A stretch of 64,000 bases of DNA from Dipteronia dyeriana (lineage: Eukaryota; Streptophyta; Magnoliopsida; Sapindales; Sapindaceae), in assembly GCA_032871835.1 (NCBI GenBank), contig CM065296.1, positions 12,602,001-12,666,000 on the forward strand. The letters run 5' to 3'. This document shows, in pieces, positions 22,700 to 34,759 of the stretch. The first letter of the stretch is position 1. The number at the start of each line of letters is the position of its first letter. The notes under the pieces are model-generated. The model was not told the DNA's origin and searched no databases. It saw only the letters and a program-made list of their open reading frames with translations. The translations under genes and the position numbers were made by a program.

Positions 22700-24032
22700 T
22701 TAATGATCGAAAGATCGGTAGGAAGGAAAGAAAATAGAAATGATCGAAAGATTTAGTGGGATAGAAAAGATAGGGAAAGAAAGGAAAATAATTTTCCCTT
22801 GAGATGTTTGGTAAATAAGAAGGAAAGAAGATTGGATGAAAAATCTTCTTTATCAATTTTACTATTTTACACTTACATTATATTTTATATATTATATATT
22901 TTTATATTTAATAAATAAATATAATTTAAATAATATTGAATCCAATTTTATTTTTTATAAAATGACTTCAAACTTTTAGCCTATTATATATAAAAATTAA
23001 TACATTATATTTTACAAATTTATTTTAAAAAATAAATTTTAAGTAAATTACAAAAGGGTAAAATAGTAATTTCATTTAAAGCCAAAAACATTAAGGTTCA
23101 GTTTGGCATTGCTTCCCCAACTGCTTTTAGGGTCAAAAGTGATTCTGGACCAAAGACAAGGTGTTTGGTAAAATCGTGGGGAAGTGCTTTTGGTCACTTT
23201 TGGTCACTTTTAGCTTCTCCCAACTGAGTTTTTGAGAAGGTACAAATACATGCTTTTGGATTTTTGCTTCTGCTTTTAGAAAACGCGCTACAGTGATATT
23301 AAATGAAATTTTACCAACTTTCCAACTTTATCCTTACCTTTAACAAAATTTACCAAAAAAAATTTGACTTACATTAATGTACAAAAAAAATGTTGTTATA
23401 AATATACAAAAAAAAAAATTAGGGATAATTAATTCAATAAAGTAGAATAAAAAAGAAATAAATAAATAAAGTAGAATAAAATAAATAAATGGGACTAATT
23501 AATTCAATAAAATAGAATAAAAATGGGGCTAATTAATTCAATAAAGTACTGTAATTATATAACACTTAACACTAAACACAAATAAACAAAAAAATGTAAA
23601 GTATAGCACATTAGCATCATTTAGATGTTTATGTCCTTTTAGTAATTTTACGCACTCACAACACTTTTTGCTTCAGTTTACCAAACACATTGAAATTGCT
23701 TTTAGTTCTCATAACACTTTTGAAAATTAGTTTACCAAACACTCAGCTGATTCTTCCCACAGCAATTCCAAAAGCAATTATCCCCACAGTAATTTCAAAA
23801 ACACTTATCCCCACAGCACAGCAATGCCAAACTGGGCCTAACACTTTTCTCTCCACTTTTCATCCAACTTTTGGAAGGATTAAAATGAGTGGACCCCACC
23901 CATCAATTTTTCCTCATATTTTTCCCTTCCTTCCATTTTTCTCTCTACACCAAACACACATTTCCCCATTTACTTCTTCCTTTTCCCTCCACCCTTTTCT
24001 TTCATCTCCCTTTTCCTTCCTACCAAACATAC
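22700..24032. mobile_element. AT-rich TIR element, family A copy 1 (interrupted)
   Basis: Begins near GGTAGGAAGGAAAGAAAATA and ends CCTACCAAACATACCC. It matches copy 2 (24276 onward) and copy 3 (54460-54917) through shared phrases such as AAAATAATTTTCCCTTGAG, TTTATATTTAATAAATAAAT and ATTAAAATGAGTGG. The ends are inverted (GGTATGTTTGGTAGGGAGGA in copy 2 against TACCAAACATACC here). Non-coding; class II, superfamily undetermined. It is split by the 744-bp MITE at 23095-23838. Phe/Pro-rich ORFs in its right part are artefacts of TTTTCC-rich DNA. Confidence 0.65.
23095..23838. mobile_element. Nested MITE with TAA target duplication (Harbinger-like)
   Basis: The left end GGTTCAGTTTGGCATTGCT and the right end (reverse complement GGCCCAGTTTGGCATTGCT) form a 19-base TIR with two mismatches. 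TAA flanks both sides (23092-23094 and 23839-23841). Removing it restores family A sequence across the site. 744 bp, non-coding. Confidence 0.85.
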
Positions 24033-24275
24033 CCTAAAGCCAAAAGCCTTCACACATTTCTCTCAACTTTTCCTCCCACTTTTGGGAGGATTAAAATGAG
24101 TGGGTCTCACCTATCAATTTTTCCTCCAACTTTTCCCTTCCTTCCATTTTTCTCTCCATACCAAACACACACTTCCTCATTTTCTTCTCCATTTTCCCTC
24201 CACCATTTTCTTTCTTCTCCCTTTTCCCTCCACCATTTTCTTTCTTCTCCCTTTTCTTTCCAACCAAAGATACCC
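24033..24275. repeat. Tandem second copy of the family A right half
   Basis: AAGCCAAAAGCCTTCACACA through CAACCAAAGATACC repeats the right half of copy 1 (about 23842-24032), including ATTAAAATGAGTGGGTC. It also contains an internal duplication of CCCTCCACCATTTTCTTTCT. Confidence 0.7.
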
Positions 24276-24540
24276 GGGTATGTTTGGTAGGGAGGAAAGA
24301 AAATATGAATGATGGAAAAATTTATAAGGATAGAAAAGATGATGGAAATAAAGGAAAATAATTTTCCCTTGAGCTCTTTGGTAACAAGAAATAAAAAAGA
24401 TTGGATGGAAAATCTTTTTTATCAATTTTACTATTTTACCCTTATATTATATATTTTTATATTTAATAAATAAATATAATTTAAATAATATTGAATCCAA
24501 CTTCTAAAAAAAATGACTTCAAACTTTGTAATTTATTATA
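24276..24540. mobile_element. AT-rich TIR element, family A copy 2, left part
   Basis: Starts CGGGTATGTTTGGTAGGGAG and parallels the left half of copy 1. It is cut at 24540 by the foldback element and continues at 35032. Confidence 0.75.
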
Positions 24541-24924
24541 GGGTTAATAGCATTGATGCCCCCTATACTTATATCGCAGTTACATAGTGCCCCCTGATTG
24601 TTTTTTCTAGGCACTTAACCCCCTAAACTTCCATAAATTTATAAAAACTGACAGAAATAAAATAAACGTCAGTGGTAAATTACACTTACATACCCTGAAT
24701 ATATGAATAATTGCATTAAAGCTAGAAAAATATAATAATGTCATACAAATACCCTTTGACCTGTTTGACTAATATCCAAAAAAATCCAAATAAAATATTA
24801 ATAACATTAATTATTATTTAAAAAATAATTAATAATAATAATAATAATAAACTTTGATAATAATAATAATAATGAACTTTTAAAAATAAAAATTATAATA
24901 TATTAACAATAATAATAAACTTTG

Positions 24925-24964
<40 letters not shown>

Positions 24965-25030
24965 ACTTTTAAAAATAAAAATTATAATATATTAACAATA
25001 ATAATAAAGAAAAAATAAATTAAAATTAAA

Positions 25031-25400
25031 TGGAACTCAGATTTCCAAATTCCAATTAAACAATTAAACTACCCATAATTCCAGTTAAACAAAAATGAAT
25101 TAAACTAACCATATTTTTAATTTATTTTTCTTTATTATTATTGTTAATATATTATAATATATGGAACCCAGATTTTTAAATTCCAATTAAACAATTAAAC
25201 TATCCATAATTCTAATTAAACAAAAATTAATTAAACTACCCATATTTTTAATTTATTTTTCTTTATTATTATTGTTAATATATTATAATATATGGAACTC
25301 AGATTTTTAAATTCCAATTAAACAATTAAACTATCCATAATTCTAATTAAACAAAAATTAATTAAACTACCCATATTTTTAATTTATTTTATTTTTTAAA
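25031..25400. repeat. Three-copy 131-base tandem repeat in the foldback left arm
   Basis: TGGAACTCAGATTTCC or TGGAACYCAGATTTTTAAAT starts units at 25031, 25162 and 25293. Inverted relatives of the unit lie at about 25540-25712 and 34612-34680, so the arms themselves contain the repeat. Confidence 0.8.
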
Positions 25401-25714
25401 ATGAATGGTGGAGCTGATGAGTAATGTTTTTTTTATGGTTTAGTGGTGGTTTGCGTCTGGATTTGGTTGTCGTAAGAAGAGAATAAATCTGGGTTTGGGT
25501 TTTAAATTCTTTATTTTAAAATAAAATTATTTAAATTAAAAATATAGGTAGTTTAATTAATTTTTGTTAAATTAGAATTATAGGTAGTTTTATTTATTGT
25601 TTAACTGGAATTTAAAAATCTGGGTTCCATATATTATAATATTTTAACAATAATAATATAGAAAAAATAAATTAAAAATATGGGTAATTTAATTAAGTTT
25701 TGTTTAATTGGATT

Positions 25715-27249
25715 TGAAATTCCCTAGAAAGTATGTATCTATAACCTAGATGGGGGTGAATAGGTTTTAATTTGATGAATTATCAATTTTGCGAATTAGT
25801 CAATATTAACAATTCTACTCCATTCTACTTAAATGCTCAATTAAATCACAACAACATAAAACAATAACAACACGGAAAATATACGTGGAAACCCTCCAAA
25901 TGGGAAAAATTCACGGGCCATTTAGAGCTCGATCCTCAAAATCCACTATTGAGTAAAAGTTTACAACCTAGGTTGACCTCCCGTCTAACCCTCCAGTTAC
26001 TAACCCTTTCACTCTACCCAACGGGCCTTAATAGCAATTTTGGATCACTAGCCTTATGCACTAACCACTTAACCACAAGCTAAAACAACAATGAAGAGAT
26101 AATGGCAACCTAAGTGAATATGCAAGAATATTCGATATGCAAAAATACTAGGTCAATACATTCATGCTTATCTAGGATTAATAATGACAATTAGAGCAAA
26201 TCCTAGATATCAATGTTCTAAATGCAAAGACAAGAAGAATTAGCTAGAAGGGTAAAATTGTCCTAAATGCTAGCTATCATAAATTAATGCATCTCAACCA
26301 ACAATCAAAATACAAGCATGTCATAAAAACAATTAAACACTCAAGCATGCAATTAATGTGCAATAAATACTAAAACCCTAGGCATACATGTCTTTGTAAT
26401 GAAAATATAAAGCTTAGAACATGTAGAGAATACCTAGTCATGCACACACAAGAAACCCATGCTTGGAAGATGCTTAATGATTTGGATTTTAAGGATGGTT
26501 GAGTAAAAATGGCTTCTTGGAGCTTCTCTCTCTAAAGAACATTGTCTCTCTCTAAAGAACATTGTCTCTCTCTTAAAAATAGGTTTGGAAGCTCTCAAAA
26601 ATGAGTTGAGAAGAAGATGATGTATATATATGAAGCCTACAGAGAAACTGCGTCGTTTTGGGCGAAGGGCAACCAAAACGCGTCAGGACCGCTGGTTGTA
26701 CCACGGTCCAAGCAAGTGTCTAGACCGCGACACAGAGAGCGGTGTATCGTCTGGACAACACTGCTCTATAGGCCGATGTGCATGCAGTGTGCACAGACCG
26801 CGGTCTGGACAACATGCATCCTCTGTGAAACTCCGCTTGGGAGGCCGTGGCGTAGTCAACACGTACAGACCGCAGTAGACACAGCATGCATCCTCTATCA
26901 AACACCGATGTGCAGGCCGCGGCAAGGGCACTGTACGTACAACGGTCTAGACCGTGGTAAAGAGGAAAAAATCCTCTTTCTAAGGCACAAACATACATTC
27001 ACACTCAAATAAAAAATTAGACACATAAGGCACTCAAAATGGCAAATAAGCATGCAAGCAAGATAATTAAAATAAAATGTGTGAGTGTGAGTGTGTGCAC
27101 TAAATCTCTTCAATGAAGTTAAGCAAGTGATTTTACCTTTGATGCTTGAGCTTAGTTACGAACAATGAAGCCCTAAACTACCCTTACAATATTGATCCCA
27201 AAATGTGGTTGTCAACGAAATAAGCCAATAAAAAACCGAAGAACTTACA
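25715..27249 (-). repeat. 3' LTR of the Sirevirus-like element (left, complete)
   Basis: On the minus strand it starts TGTAAGTTCTTCGG directly after the tract AAAGGGGGAGAT, and it ends near ATAGATACATACTTTCTAGG then GAATTTCA. It is 1535 bases. It contains a CpG-rich block (about 26640-26960) with the perfect palindromes CAGACCGCGGTCTG (26794-26807) and ACGGTCTAGACCGT (26942-26955), and three TCTCTAAAGAACATTG-type repeats near 26530. Confidence 0.88.
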
Positions 27250-28479
27250 ATCTCCCCCTTTGGCTATTTCGTGACAAAACCACTCACTCACAAAATATCC
27301 TCACAACAAATAACAAGAAATAAACAAGAGGTCAACAAACAACCATTCTATGTTACAAGAGATACCTAAAGCTAAATCTTCAAATCTTTCATCTCTTGTA
27401 GCATGATTATCCCTACAAAACAATGAACTACACTTTCCAAGACAAGTGTATGAGAGGGATCAAGAAAAATAAAAAACAAGTGGAATACACATGAAATAGA
27501 AACAAGTAACATGCAATCAACAATGCACAAAGCAAATGCTCCCCCCTAAATAGGTCAACACCCTCACAATAGGTCAATCTCCCCTTAAAACATGCCAATA
27601 TCAACTCCCCCTAAATCCTACACTACTCCCCATTTTTGTCACAAGATAGGCAAAGGAGTATTCCCTAACCGGTATGTTGTAGCAAAGAGAGATAGTTGCA
27701 ATGTAAATGCATAATCATATACAACAATTTTATGAAGGTTAATTAAGAGAGAGAGAGAGAAAAACATGGAAGTTTTATTGATTGAAACATGTGCGAAAGA
27801 TTGCCTTGAATAAAGTACATGCAACATCAACTTCCAAAAGCATGGTATTTGGCAAAGGAAAAATAAGACATGAGGTTCCAAGAGAAGTCAAACCAATTTT
27901 CACCAAATTGACAATAGAAAATAAGATATAGTTTAACTAAGAACATAAGAACAACTATCAAACTTTACAAGTTGAACAAGGCATGAGCGACTATTGCGCC
28001 CAATTAGATTTTTCCGAGCAAGATGCCTGTATGATAGTAGCCTTGTTCAATAAGTAAAGGGAGAGACTATTGGATCGTGAAATCCTTGAAATGGATACAA
28101 TATCCTTATTGAATGAAGTCTCAAAAGACACTTGCACACAGATTTGCAATCATTTTGTAAGCATTCAATAAATACATCATGCATAACACTTTAAGCATGT
28201 CAAGATCAAGTTTTCACAAGCATGGAGATAAACTTTGGGTCAATCAAATGTACTTCCCAAACAAATTTCCTAGTCCAAAAATAAATGTTTGAACATAAAT
28301 GAGACATGCATTTCAAATAAGGCAAAAACACACTTATTGAATAAAAAGACATATAATAATATATGCAACCAAGATACTCAAGCAATTAATTAAATAGCAT
28401 AAAATTGAACAATTATTTGCTTATTAAGATGCAAGTTCGCTCTCTTTGCTTGAGCTCCCCAAATGGGGGCAAAAACCTA
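27250..28479 (-). promoter_or_regulatory. Polypurine-tract cluster and 3' non-coding region of the Sirevirus-like element
   Basis: The primary tract abuts the 3' LTR (minus strand AAAGGGGGAGAT, 27250-27261). Further G-rich tracts occur upstream: TTAGGGGGGAG (27538-27548), TAAGGGGAGA (27578-27588), TTAGGGGGAGT (27605-27616) and ATGGGGAG (27627-27634). Multiple tracts before the 3' LTR are a known Sirevirus feature. No coding sequence downstream of RNase H. Confidence 0.75.
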
Positions 28480-31400
28480 TCAATGCATATGACAAATCCC
28501 AATAGACCTACTAAGAGATTTAAACCTAGTTGAATCTAATGGTTTTGTAAACAAATCCGCTAGTTGATCATTTGTGCCCACATGTTCAAGTGCAATGCAT
28601 TTGCTCTCAACTAGCTCCCTTATGAAATGATGTCTAATGTCAATATGCTTAGTTCTAGAATGTTGGATAAGATTTTTTGAAATATTAATGGCACTCATGT
28701 TATCACAATAAAGGGTTAGAGTACCTTGCTCAAAGCCATAATCCACAAGCATTTGTTTCATCCAAAGGAGTTGTATGCAGGCACTCCTAACTGCTATATA
28801 CTCGGCCTCGGTTGTGGATAACGAGATGGAATTTTGCTTCTTGCAAAACCAAGACACAAGATTGTTCCCTAGGAAGAAGCAACCGCCCGATGTATTCTTC
28901 CTATAATCACAATTACCTGCCCAATCTGCATCACTAAAGCCAACTAAACTAGCATTAGTGTCAAAAGAGTACCATATCCCATAGTTGGATGTCTCATTCA
29001 CATATCGAATGATTCTCTTCACAGAGGAGAGATGGGATTCCTTGGGATTGGCTTGGTACCTAGCACATACACCAACACTAAAAGCTATATCGGGCCTACT
29101 AGCAGTCAAGTATAGCAAGCTCCCTATCATGCCACAATATAGACTTTGATCCATATTTTTTCCACTAGCATCCTTGCTAAGTTTCAAAGTGGTACTCATT
29201 GGTGTGTCACAATGTTTGGCATTCTCAAGGCCAAACTTCTTCACTAGGTTCTTGGCATACTCAGCTTGGATATGAAGATCCCATCATGCATTTGCTTGAT
29301 TTGCAAGCCTAGAAAGTAATTGAGTTCACCAATCATGCTCATTTCAAACTCATGAGTCATGACATCAACAAATTGTTGAACTTTCAAGTTGTTGGTGGAA
29401 CCAAAAACAATGTCATCAACATAAATTTGAGCTATGAATAGCTCATCTTTAGTGCACTTGATGAACAAAGTCTTGTCAACACTACCTCTAGAATAGTCAT
29501 TGTCAACAAGATAAAGAGTGAGGCGCTCATACCAAGCCCTCGGTGCTTGTTTCAACCCATATACCGCCTTCTTAAGGCGATAAACATGATTGGGGTGGTG
29601 AGGATCCACAAACCCCTTAGATTGCTCAACAAACACTTTCTCTTGCAAGAAGTCATTGAGGAAGGCACTCTTAACATCCATTTGATACAATTTAAATTTG
29701 TGAACACACGAAATGGATAAGAGAAGCCTAATGGACTCTAAACGGGCAACGAGAGCAAAAGTCTCCTTAAAGTTGATACTCTCAATTTGAGAGTATCCTT
29801 GTACAACAAGTCTAGCTTTGTTCCGCACAATGTTGCCATCCTCATCTGATTTGTTCCTATAGACCCACTTGGTGCCTATTACATTAGTGTTCTTAGGCCT
29901 AGGAACTAGAGTCCAAACCTCATTTCTTTCAAATTGATTTAACTCTTCTTGCATAGCAAGAACCCAAAACCCATCACTTAAAGTTTCATCTACCTTTTTA
30001 GGTTCAATTTGAGAGGTGTAGCAAGTGTAACTAATTTGATTTGCTAATTGATATCTAGTCCTTACACCCTTAATCACATTTCCAAGAATGTCACTCTTAT
30101 TGTGGAGATGCCTAACCCAAGGAGCGGGTTCCTTAGAGTCCAAAGTAGGATCTCTATCAAGAGATTGAGTGATCTCTTTGTCAAGCTTAGATTTTTCATC
30201 ACTAGAAATCTCATCAATCTTCACCAAGGGAGTATCATTAATCACACTAATCTCCTCATCATGGTTACTAACTTTAGGCCTACAATCATCTATGACCACA
30301 TTAGATGATTCCATAACACTTCTTGTCTTCAAATTAAAAACTCTATAGGCTTTACTATTTAGGGCATAGAAAATGAAAATCCACTCATCACTCTTAGCAT
30401 CAAACTTGCCAAGTTGATCATGGTCATTTAGAATGTAGCACTTGCTTCCAAATGAGTGGAAGTAACTCACATTTGGCTTCCTACCTCTCCATAATTCATA
30501 GGAGGTTTGCCTAGTCCCGGGCCTAAGAAACACCCTATTGCCTATATAACAAGCCGTATTGACAGCTTCAGCCCAAAGATTCCTAGGCACATTGTTGCTA
30601 TTTAACATCACACGGGTCATCTCTTGGAGGACTCTATTCTTCCTCTCTACTACCCCATTTTATTGAGAAGTTCGAGGAGCTGAGAACTCATGGGAAATAC
30701 CAAGTCTATCACAAAAGTTTTCAAAGCTAACATTTTCAAATTCTCTCTCATGATCACTCCTAATTCTCTTGATGCATTTTATGTGAGAATCCTTCTCATT
30801 TTGAATTTTAGTACAAAGCATTTTAAGAGTTTCAAATGTTTCAGATTTCTCTCTAAGAAAGTAAGTCCAAGTAAATCTAGAAAAATCATCCACACACACA
30901 AAAATGTACCTCTTACCACCGAGACTTTCGGTTTGCATGGGACCCATAAGGTCCATATGAAGAAGCTCTAATGGCTCCTTAGTGGCAAAATACTTACTCT
31001 TCTTATGCACACTCTTAGTTTGCTTTCCTTGTTGACATGGTCCACAAACTCCCTCAATTCTATTTCCAAACTTAGGAATGCCTCTCACAACTTTCAACCT
31101 CTCAAGAACTTTCAAGTCTTTGAAATTCATATGACCTAACCTTTGATGCCATAATTCAACTTGATCACAACTAGACAAATTGCAAGATATGCCATTAGAA
31201 TCAAGACATTAACAATTGTCACTTGATCTCTTGCCTTTCGCTAGGACTTGTCCAACCTCTCTCAAAATAGAACAATCAACTTTACCAATCATGACCGAAA
31301 GCCCTTCATCACTTAAATGTGATATGCTAATGAGATTAGCTTGCAAGCCATCTACATAGAGAGCATTAGGCAAGGAGGGCAAATCAGGGATGGAGATGTT

Positions 31401-33222
31401 TCTTTTTCCTAGAACCTTCCTACATGAACCATCACCAAAGGTGACAAATCCACCATCCTCCATCATGAGAGTTTCAAAGAAACTCTTGTTTCCGGTCATA
31501 TGCCTATAACAACCACTATCAAGATACCAAGTGTTAGAGGCTTTCGCCTTGAACGCCACTTGGGCCACATGGCAAACATACTCATTTGTTCTAGTCCACC
31601 TAGTAGCAACATTGTCATTTCTAAGAGCCTTGGGTTCATTGGCTCTAAAATTCCTAGGTGCATGTATTTTGGCTCTTCTAAGCATATTCTTCTCAATCAT
31701 GCTTTCAAAACGACACAACTTAATAAATTTAAAACAATTCGACCTTATGTGACCTTCAACACCACAATAATGACATATGGGAGTAAAGTAAGAATTCATA
31801 CCATATCCTTATGCGAACATGGAAGACTTCCCTCTCCTTTGAGTTGTCCTTTGGTGTTGAGCGAGTCTTTTCTTTGAAACATCCTTTACGGTTGAGCCAC
31901 ATTAGCTTCTTTTCTTGGTTGTGGGTGAAAACTTCTTTGTTGAATTTGAGAGCTCCTTGGAGGTTGTGGTCTTGTTTGATGAGCTCTAGCTTTTGGTGAA
32001 TGTGTTTTAGCTTGAGACTTTGTTTGTGCTTGCTTTGATGATTCACCAACCTCATTTGATCTCATTTGTTGGTGTGACTCTTGAACCTCTTTGTCCTTTA
32101 GACTCTTGACAAAGATGGTCTTCCTCAAGGAAGTGGCATCCTTGCCTTCCATATATCCTAGACACGTTTTATCACTAGGACTCTTCCCACATGATAACAT
32201 CTTGTCAAGTCTCTCGGTTCTGGATGTCATCTTGGTAACCAATTCTTTCACTTCCTTAAGCTCAATCTTTAAGTTTTATTCACTCTTCTTAGTGATCACA
32301 AGCTCTAACTTTAAACTTTCTTCTAACTCTTTTCAACTCTTTACCTTCTCACTCAATGTGGTAATTTTGAAGGTCAACTCTAGATTATTCTTTTTCAACT
32401 CTTGAACCTCCTTCTTCTTTTTCAATCTAGACTTTTCAAAAAACTTCATGAAGTCTACATAGTCCATTCCCTCATCAATCTCAAACCTAGAGTTAGAAGA
32501 TGTACTCTCATCACTAGATTCATATACTTCTTCCTTGTCACTCACAACTTCCTTGCCATTATGAGATGTTGTGAAGGCAATGAAGTTTGCAACTCGATCT
32601 TCGTCATCTGAAGACTTTTCTTCCTCTTCTAAGTTTTCATTATCACTCCAAGTAGCCGCAATTGCCTTCCCCTTTTTCTTTTTCTTCAAATTTGCACATT
32701 CTGGGGTAATGTGACCAAAACCACTGCATTCATTGCATTGAATGCCCTTCTTGGAGTCACTTTCTTGAAACTTTTCAATCTTCTTGAAATGAGTTTTCTT
32801 TTTCACTTCCTTCCTCTTTGACCCAAAACCTTTCCTCTCCAACTTCATGAATTTTTTGAATCTTTTAACCATAAGGGTGTTTCTTCATCTGAGTCCTCCT
32901 TCTCTTCTTCAACCTTAGTAGTCTTTAAGGCAATGCTCTTTTGCTTCTTTGGAGGAGTGGGTGAGGTGTTCCATCTTGACTCATAAGCTAGAAGTCTTCC
33001 AATGACTTCACTTGACTTCATATTCTTGTACTCATTATTCTCTTCTAGTGCCGTCACCTTTGATTCGAACCTTGATGGAAGTGATCTCATAATTTTTTGT
33101 TTGACTCTCCTATCCGAATAGGGGTTACCAAGTTGATGGCTTTGGTTGACAGTATCCATCAACTTCACTTGGAAGTCATTGAAACATTCATGCTCCTTCA
33201 TTCTAATCATCTCAAACTGCAT
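28480..33222 (-). pseudogene. Sirevirus-like gag-pol polyprotein, disabled
   Basis: Order on the minus strand. The C-terminal part of gag (from MQFEMIRMKEHECFNDFQVK) is followed by zinc knuckle CNECSGFGHITPEC (about 32740) and a Lys/Gln-rich spacer. The second knuckle CHYCGVEGHIRSNC and YLDSGCYRHMTG (protease-region signature) come next. The integrase has WHQRLGHMNFKDL, then CGPCQQGKQ, and a core with MDLMGPMQTES. RT shows FALVARLESIRLLLS, QMDVKSAFLNDFLQEKVFVE and YVDDIVFGS. RNase H has SDADWAGNCDYRKNTSGG and TKHIDIRHHFIRELV. Breaks include a frameshift within gag (about 32860), a stop after SAPRTSQ (about 30661) where NGVVERKNR follows, and a frameshift at about 29244 between RT and RNase H. 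The gag N-terminus is deleted. It is inactive but relatively well preserved. Confidence 0.9.
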
Positions 33223-33251
33223 TCAATAGTGGATTTAGACGGGAGGTCAAC
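33222..33251. other. Deletion junction with inverted filler from the LTR
   Basis: Between gag and the truncated LTR lie about 30 bases made of two reversed LTR snippets: 33222-33236 is the exact reverse complement of 33286-33300, and 33235-33252 that of 33318-33335. The LTR bases between these two sources are skipped. This looks like templated filler at a repaired break. Confidence 0.8.
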
Positions 33252-34611
33252 CACGAGCTATTTAAAGCGCCACCCTCGATCCTCAAAATCCACTATTGAA
33301 TAAAAGTTTACAACCTAGGTTGACCTCCCGTCTAACCCTCCAGTTACTAACCCTTTCACTCTACCCAACGGGCCTTAATAGCGATTTTGGATCACTAGCC
33401 TTGTGCACTAACCACTTAGCCACAAGCTAAAACAACAATGAAGAGATAATGTCAACCTAAGTGAATATGCAAGAATATTCAATATGCAAAAATGCTAGGT
33501 CAATACATTCATGCTTATCTAGGATTAATGATGACAATTAGAGCAAAGCTTAGATATCAATGTTCTAAATGCAAAGGCAAGAAGAATTAGCTAGAAGGGC
33601 AAAATTGTCCTAAATGCTAGCTATCACAAATTAATGCATCTCAACCAACAATCAAAACACAAGCATGTCATAAAAACAATTAAACACTCAAGCATGCAAT
33701 TAATGTGCAATAAATACTAAAACCCTAGGCATACATGTCTTTGTAATGAAAACATAAAGCTTAGAACATGTAGAGAATACCTAGTCATGCACACACAAGA
33801 AACTCATGCTTGGAAGATGCTTGATGATTTGGATTTTAAGGATGGTTGAGTAAAAATGGCTTCTTGGAGCTTCTCTCTCTAAAGAACATTGTCTCTCTAA
33901 AGAACATTGTCTCTCTAAAGAACATTGTCTCTCTCTTAAAAATAGGTTTGGAAGCTCTCAAAAATGAGTTGGGAAGAAGATGATGTATATATATGAAGCC
34001 TAAAGAGAAACTGCATCGTTTTGGGCGAAGGGCAACCAAAACGCGTCAGGACCGCTGGTTGTACCACGGTCCTGGCAAGTGTCCAGACCGCGGCACAGAA
34101 AGCGGTGTATCGTCTGGACAACGCTGCTCTGTAGGTCGATGTGCATCCAGCGTGCACAGACCGCGGTCTGGACAGCATGCATCCTCTGTGAAACTCCGCT
34201 TGGGAGGCCGCGGCGTAGGCAACACGTACAGACCGCAGTAGACACAACATACATCCTCTATCAAACACCGATGTGCAGGCCGCGGCAAGGGCATTGTACG
34301 TACAACGGTCTAGACCGTGGTAAAGAGGAAAAAATCCTCTTTCTAAGGCACAAACATACATTCACACTCAAATAAAAAATTAGACACATAAGGCACTCAA
34401 AATGGCAAATAAGCATGCAAGCAAGATAATTAAAATAAAATGTGTGAGTGTGAGTGTGTGCACTAAATCTCTTCAATGAAGTTAAGCAAGTGATTTTACC
34501 TTTGATGTTGAGCTTAGTTACGAACAATGAAGCCCTAAACTACCCTTACAATATTGATCCCAAAATGTGGTTGTCAACGAAATAAGCCAATAAAAAACCG
34601 AAGAACTTACA
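33252..34611 (-). repeat. 5' LTR of the Sirevirus-like element (right, truncated)
   Basis: Matches 25912-27249 closely. About 197 bases of the inner LTR end (left copy 25715-25911) are missing. It carries the same palindromes, CAGACCGCGGTCTG (34157-34170) and ACGGTCTAGACCGT (34305-34318). Here there are three TCTCTAAAGAACATTG units with shorter spacing. Confidence 0.88.
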
Positions 34612-34689
34612 GGAATTATGGGTAGTTTAATTGTTTAATTGGAATCTAGAAATCTAGGTTCCATATATTTTAAATTTAATTTTTATTTT

Positions 34690-34696
34690 TAAAAGT

Positions 34697-34755
<59 letters not shown>
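34690..34755. repeat. ATT trinucleotide microsatellite in the foldback right arm
   Basis: About nineteen ATT units near 34699-34753. The inverted counterpart is the AAT tract at about 24925-24962 in the left arm. Confidence 0.85.

Positions 34756-34759
<4 letters not shown>

Larger units (their letters stand above)
25715..34611 (-). mobile_element. Sirevirus-like Ty1/copia LTR retrotransposon
   Basis: 8.9-kb copia element, minus orientation. Outer ends are TG (25715) and CA (34611). Flanks GGATT (25710-25714) and GGAAT (34612-34616) are a 5-bp duplication with one change. The gag-pol remnant (33222-28480) has Sirevirus-like features: zinc knuckle CNECSGFGHITPEC, second knuckle CHYCGVEGHIRSNC, and a GGFVTFGDGSC pre-integrase segment. 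Polypurine tracts cluster before the 3' LTR, and the LTRs hold a CpG-rich palindromic region. The LTRs look only a few percent diverged by eye, so it is younger than the Tat element. The 5' LTR has lost its inner end together with the primer-binding site and gag start. Confidence 0.9.

Noticed and set aside
23690..24312. Phe/Pro/Ser-rich ORFs, as if a secreted repeat protein
   Set aside because: They are translations of CCTTTTCTTTC-rich ends of family A elements, duplicated in tandem, with no family match.
25396..25530. Possible transposase in the centre of the foldback element
   Set aside because: Only about 130 non-coding bases separate the arms; no ORF or motif.
26617..27012. Overlapping Arg/Cys-rich ORFs, repeated almost identically at 33993-34375
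   Set aside because: They fall in the CpG-rich block of the two Sirevirus LTRs on both strands and all frames; open frames follow from base composition.
30048..30308. + strand ORFs in the Sirevirus pol region
   Set aside because: Shadows of the minus-strand RT/integrase frame.
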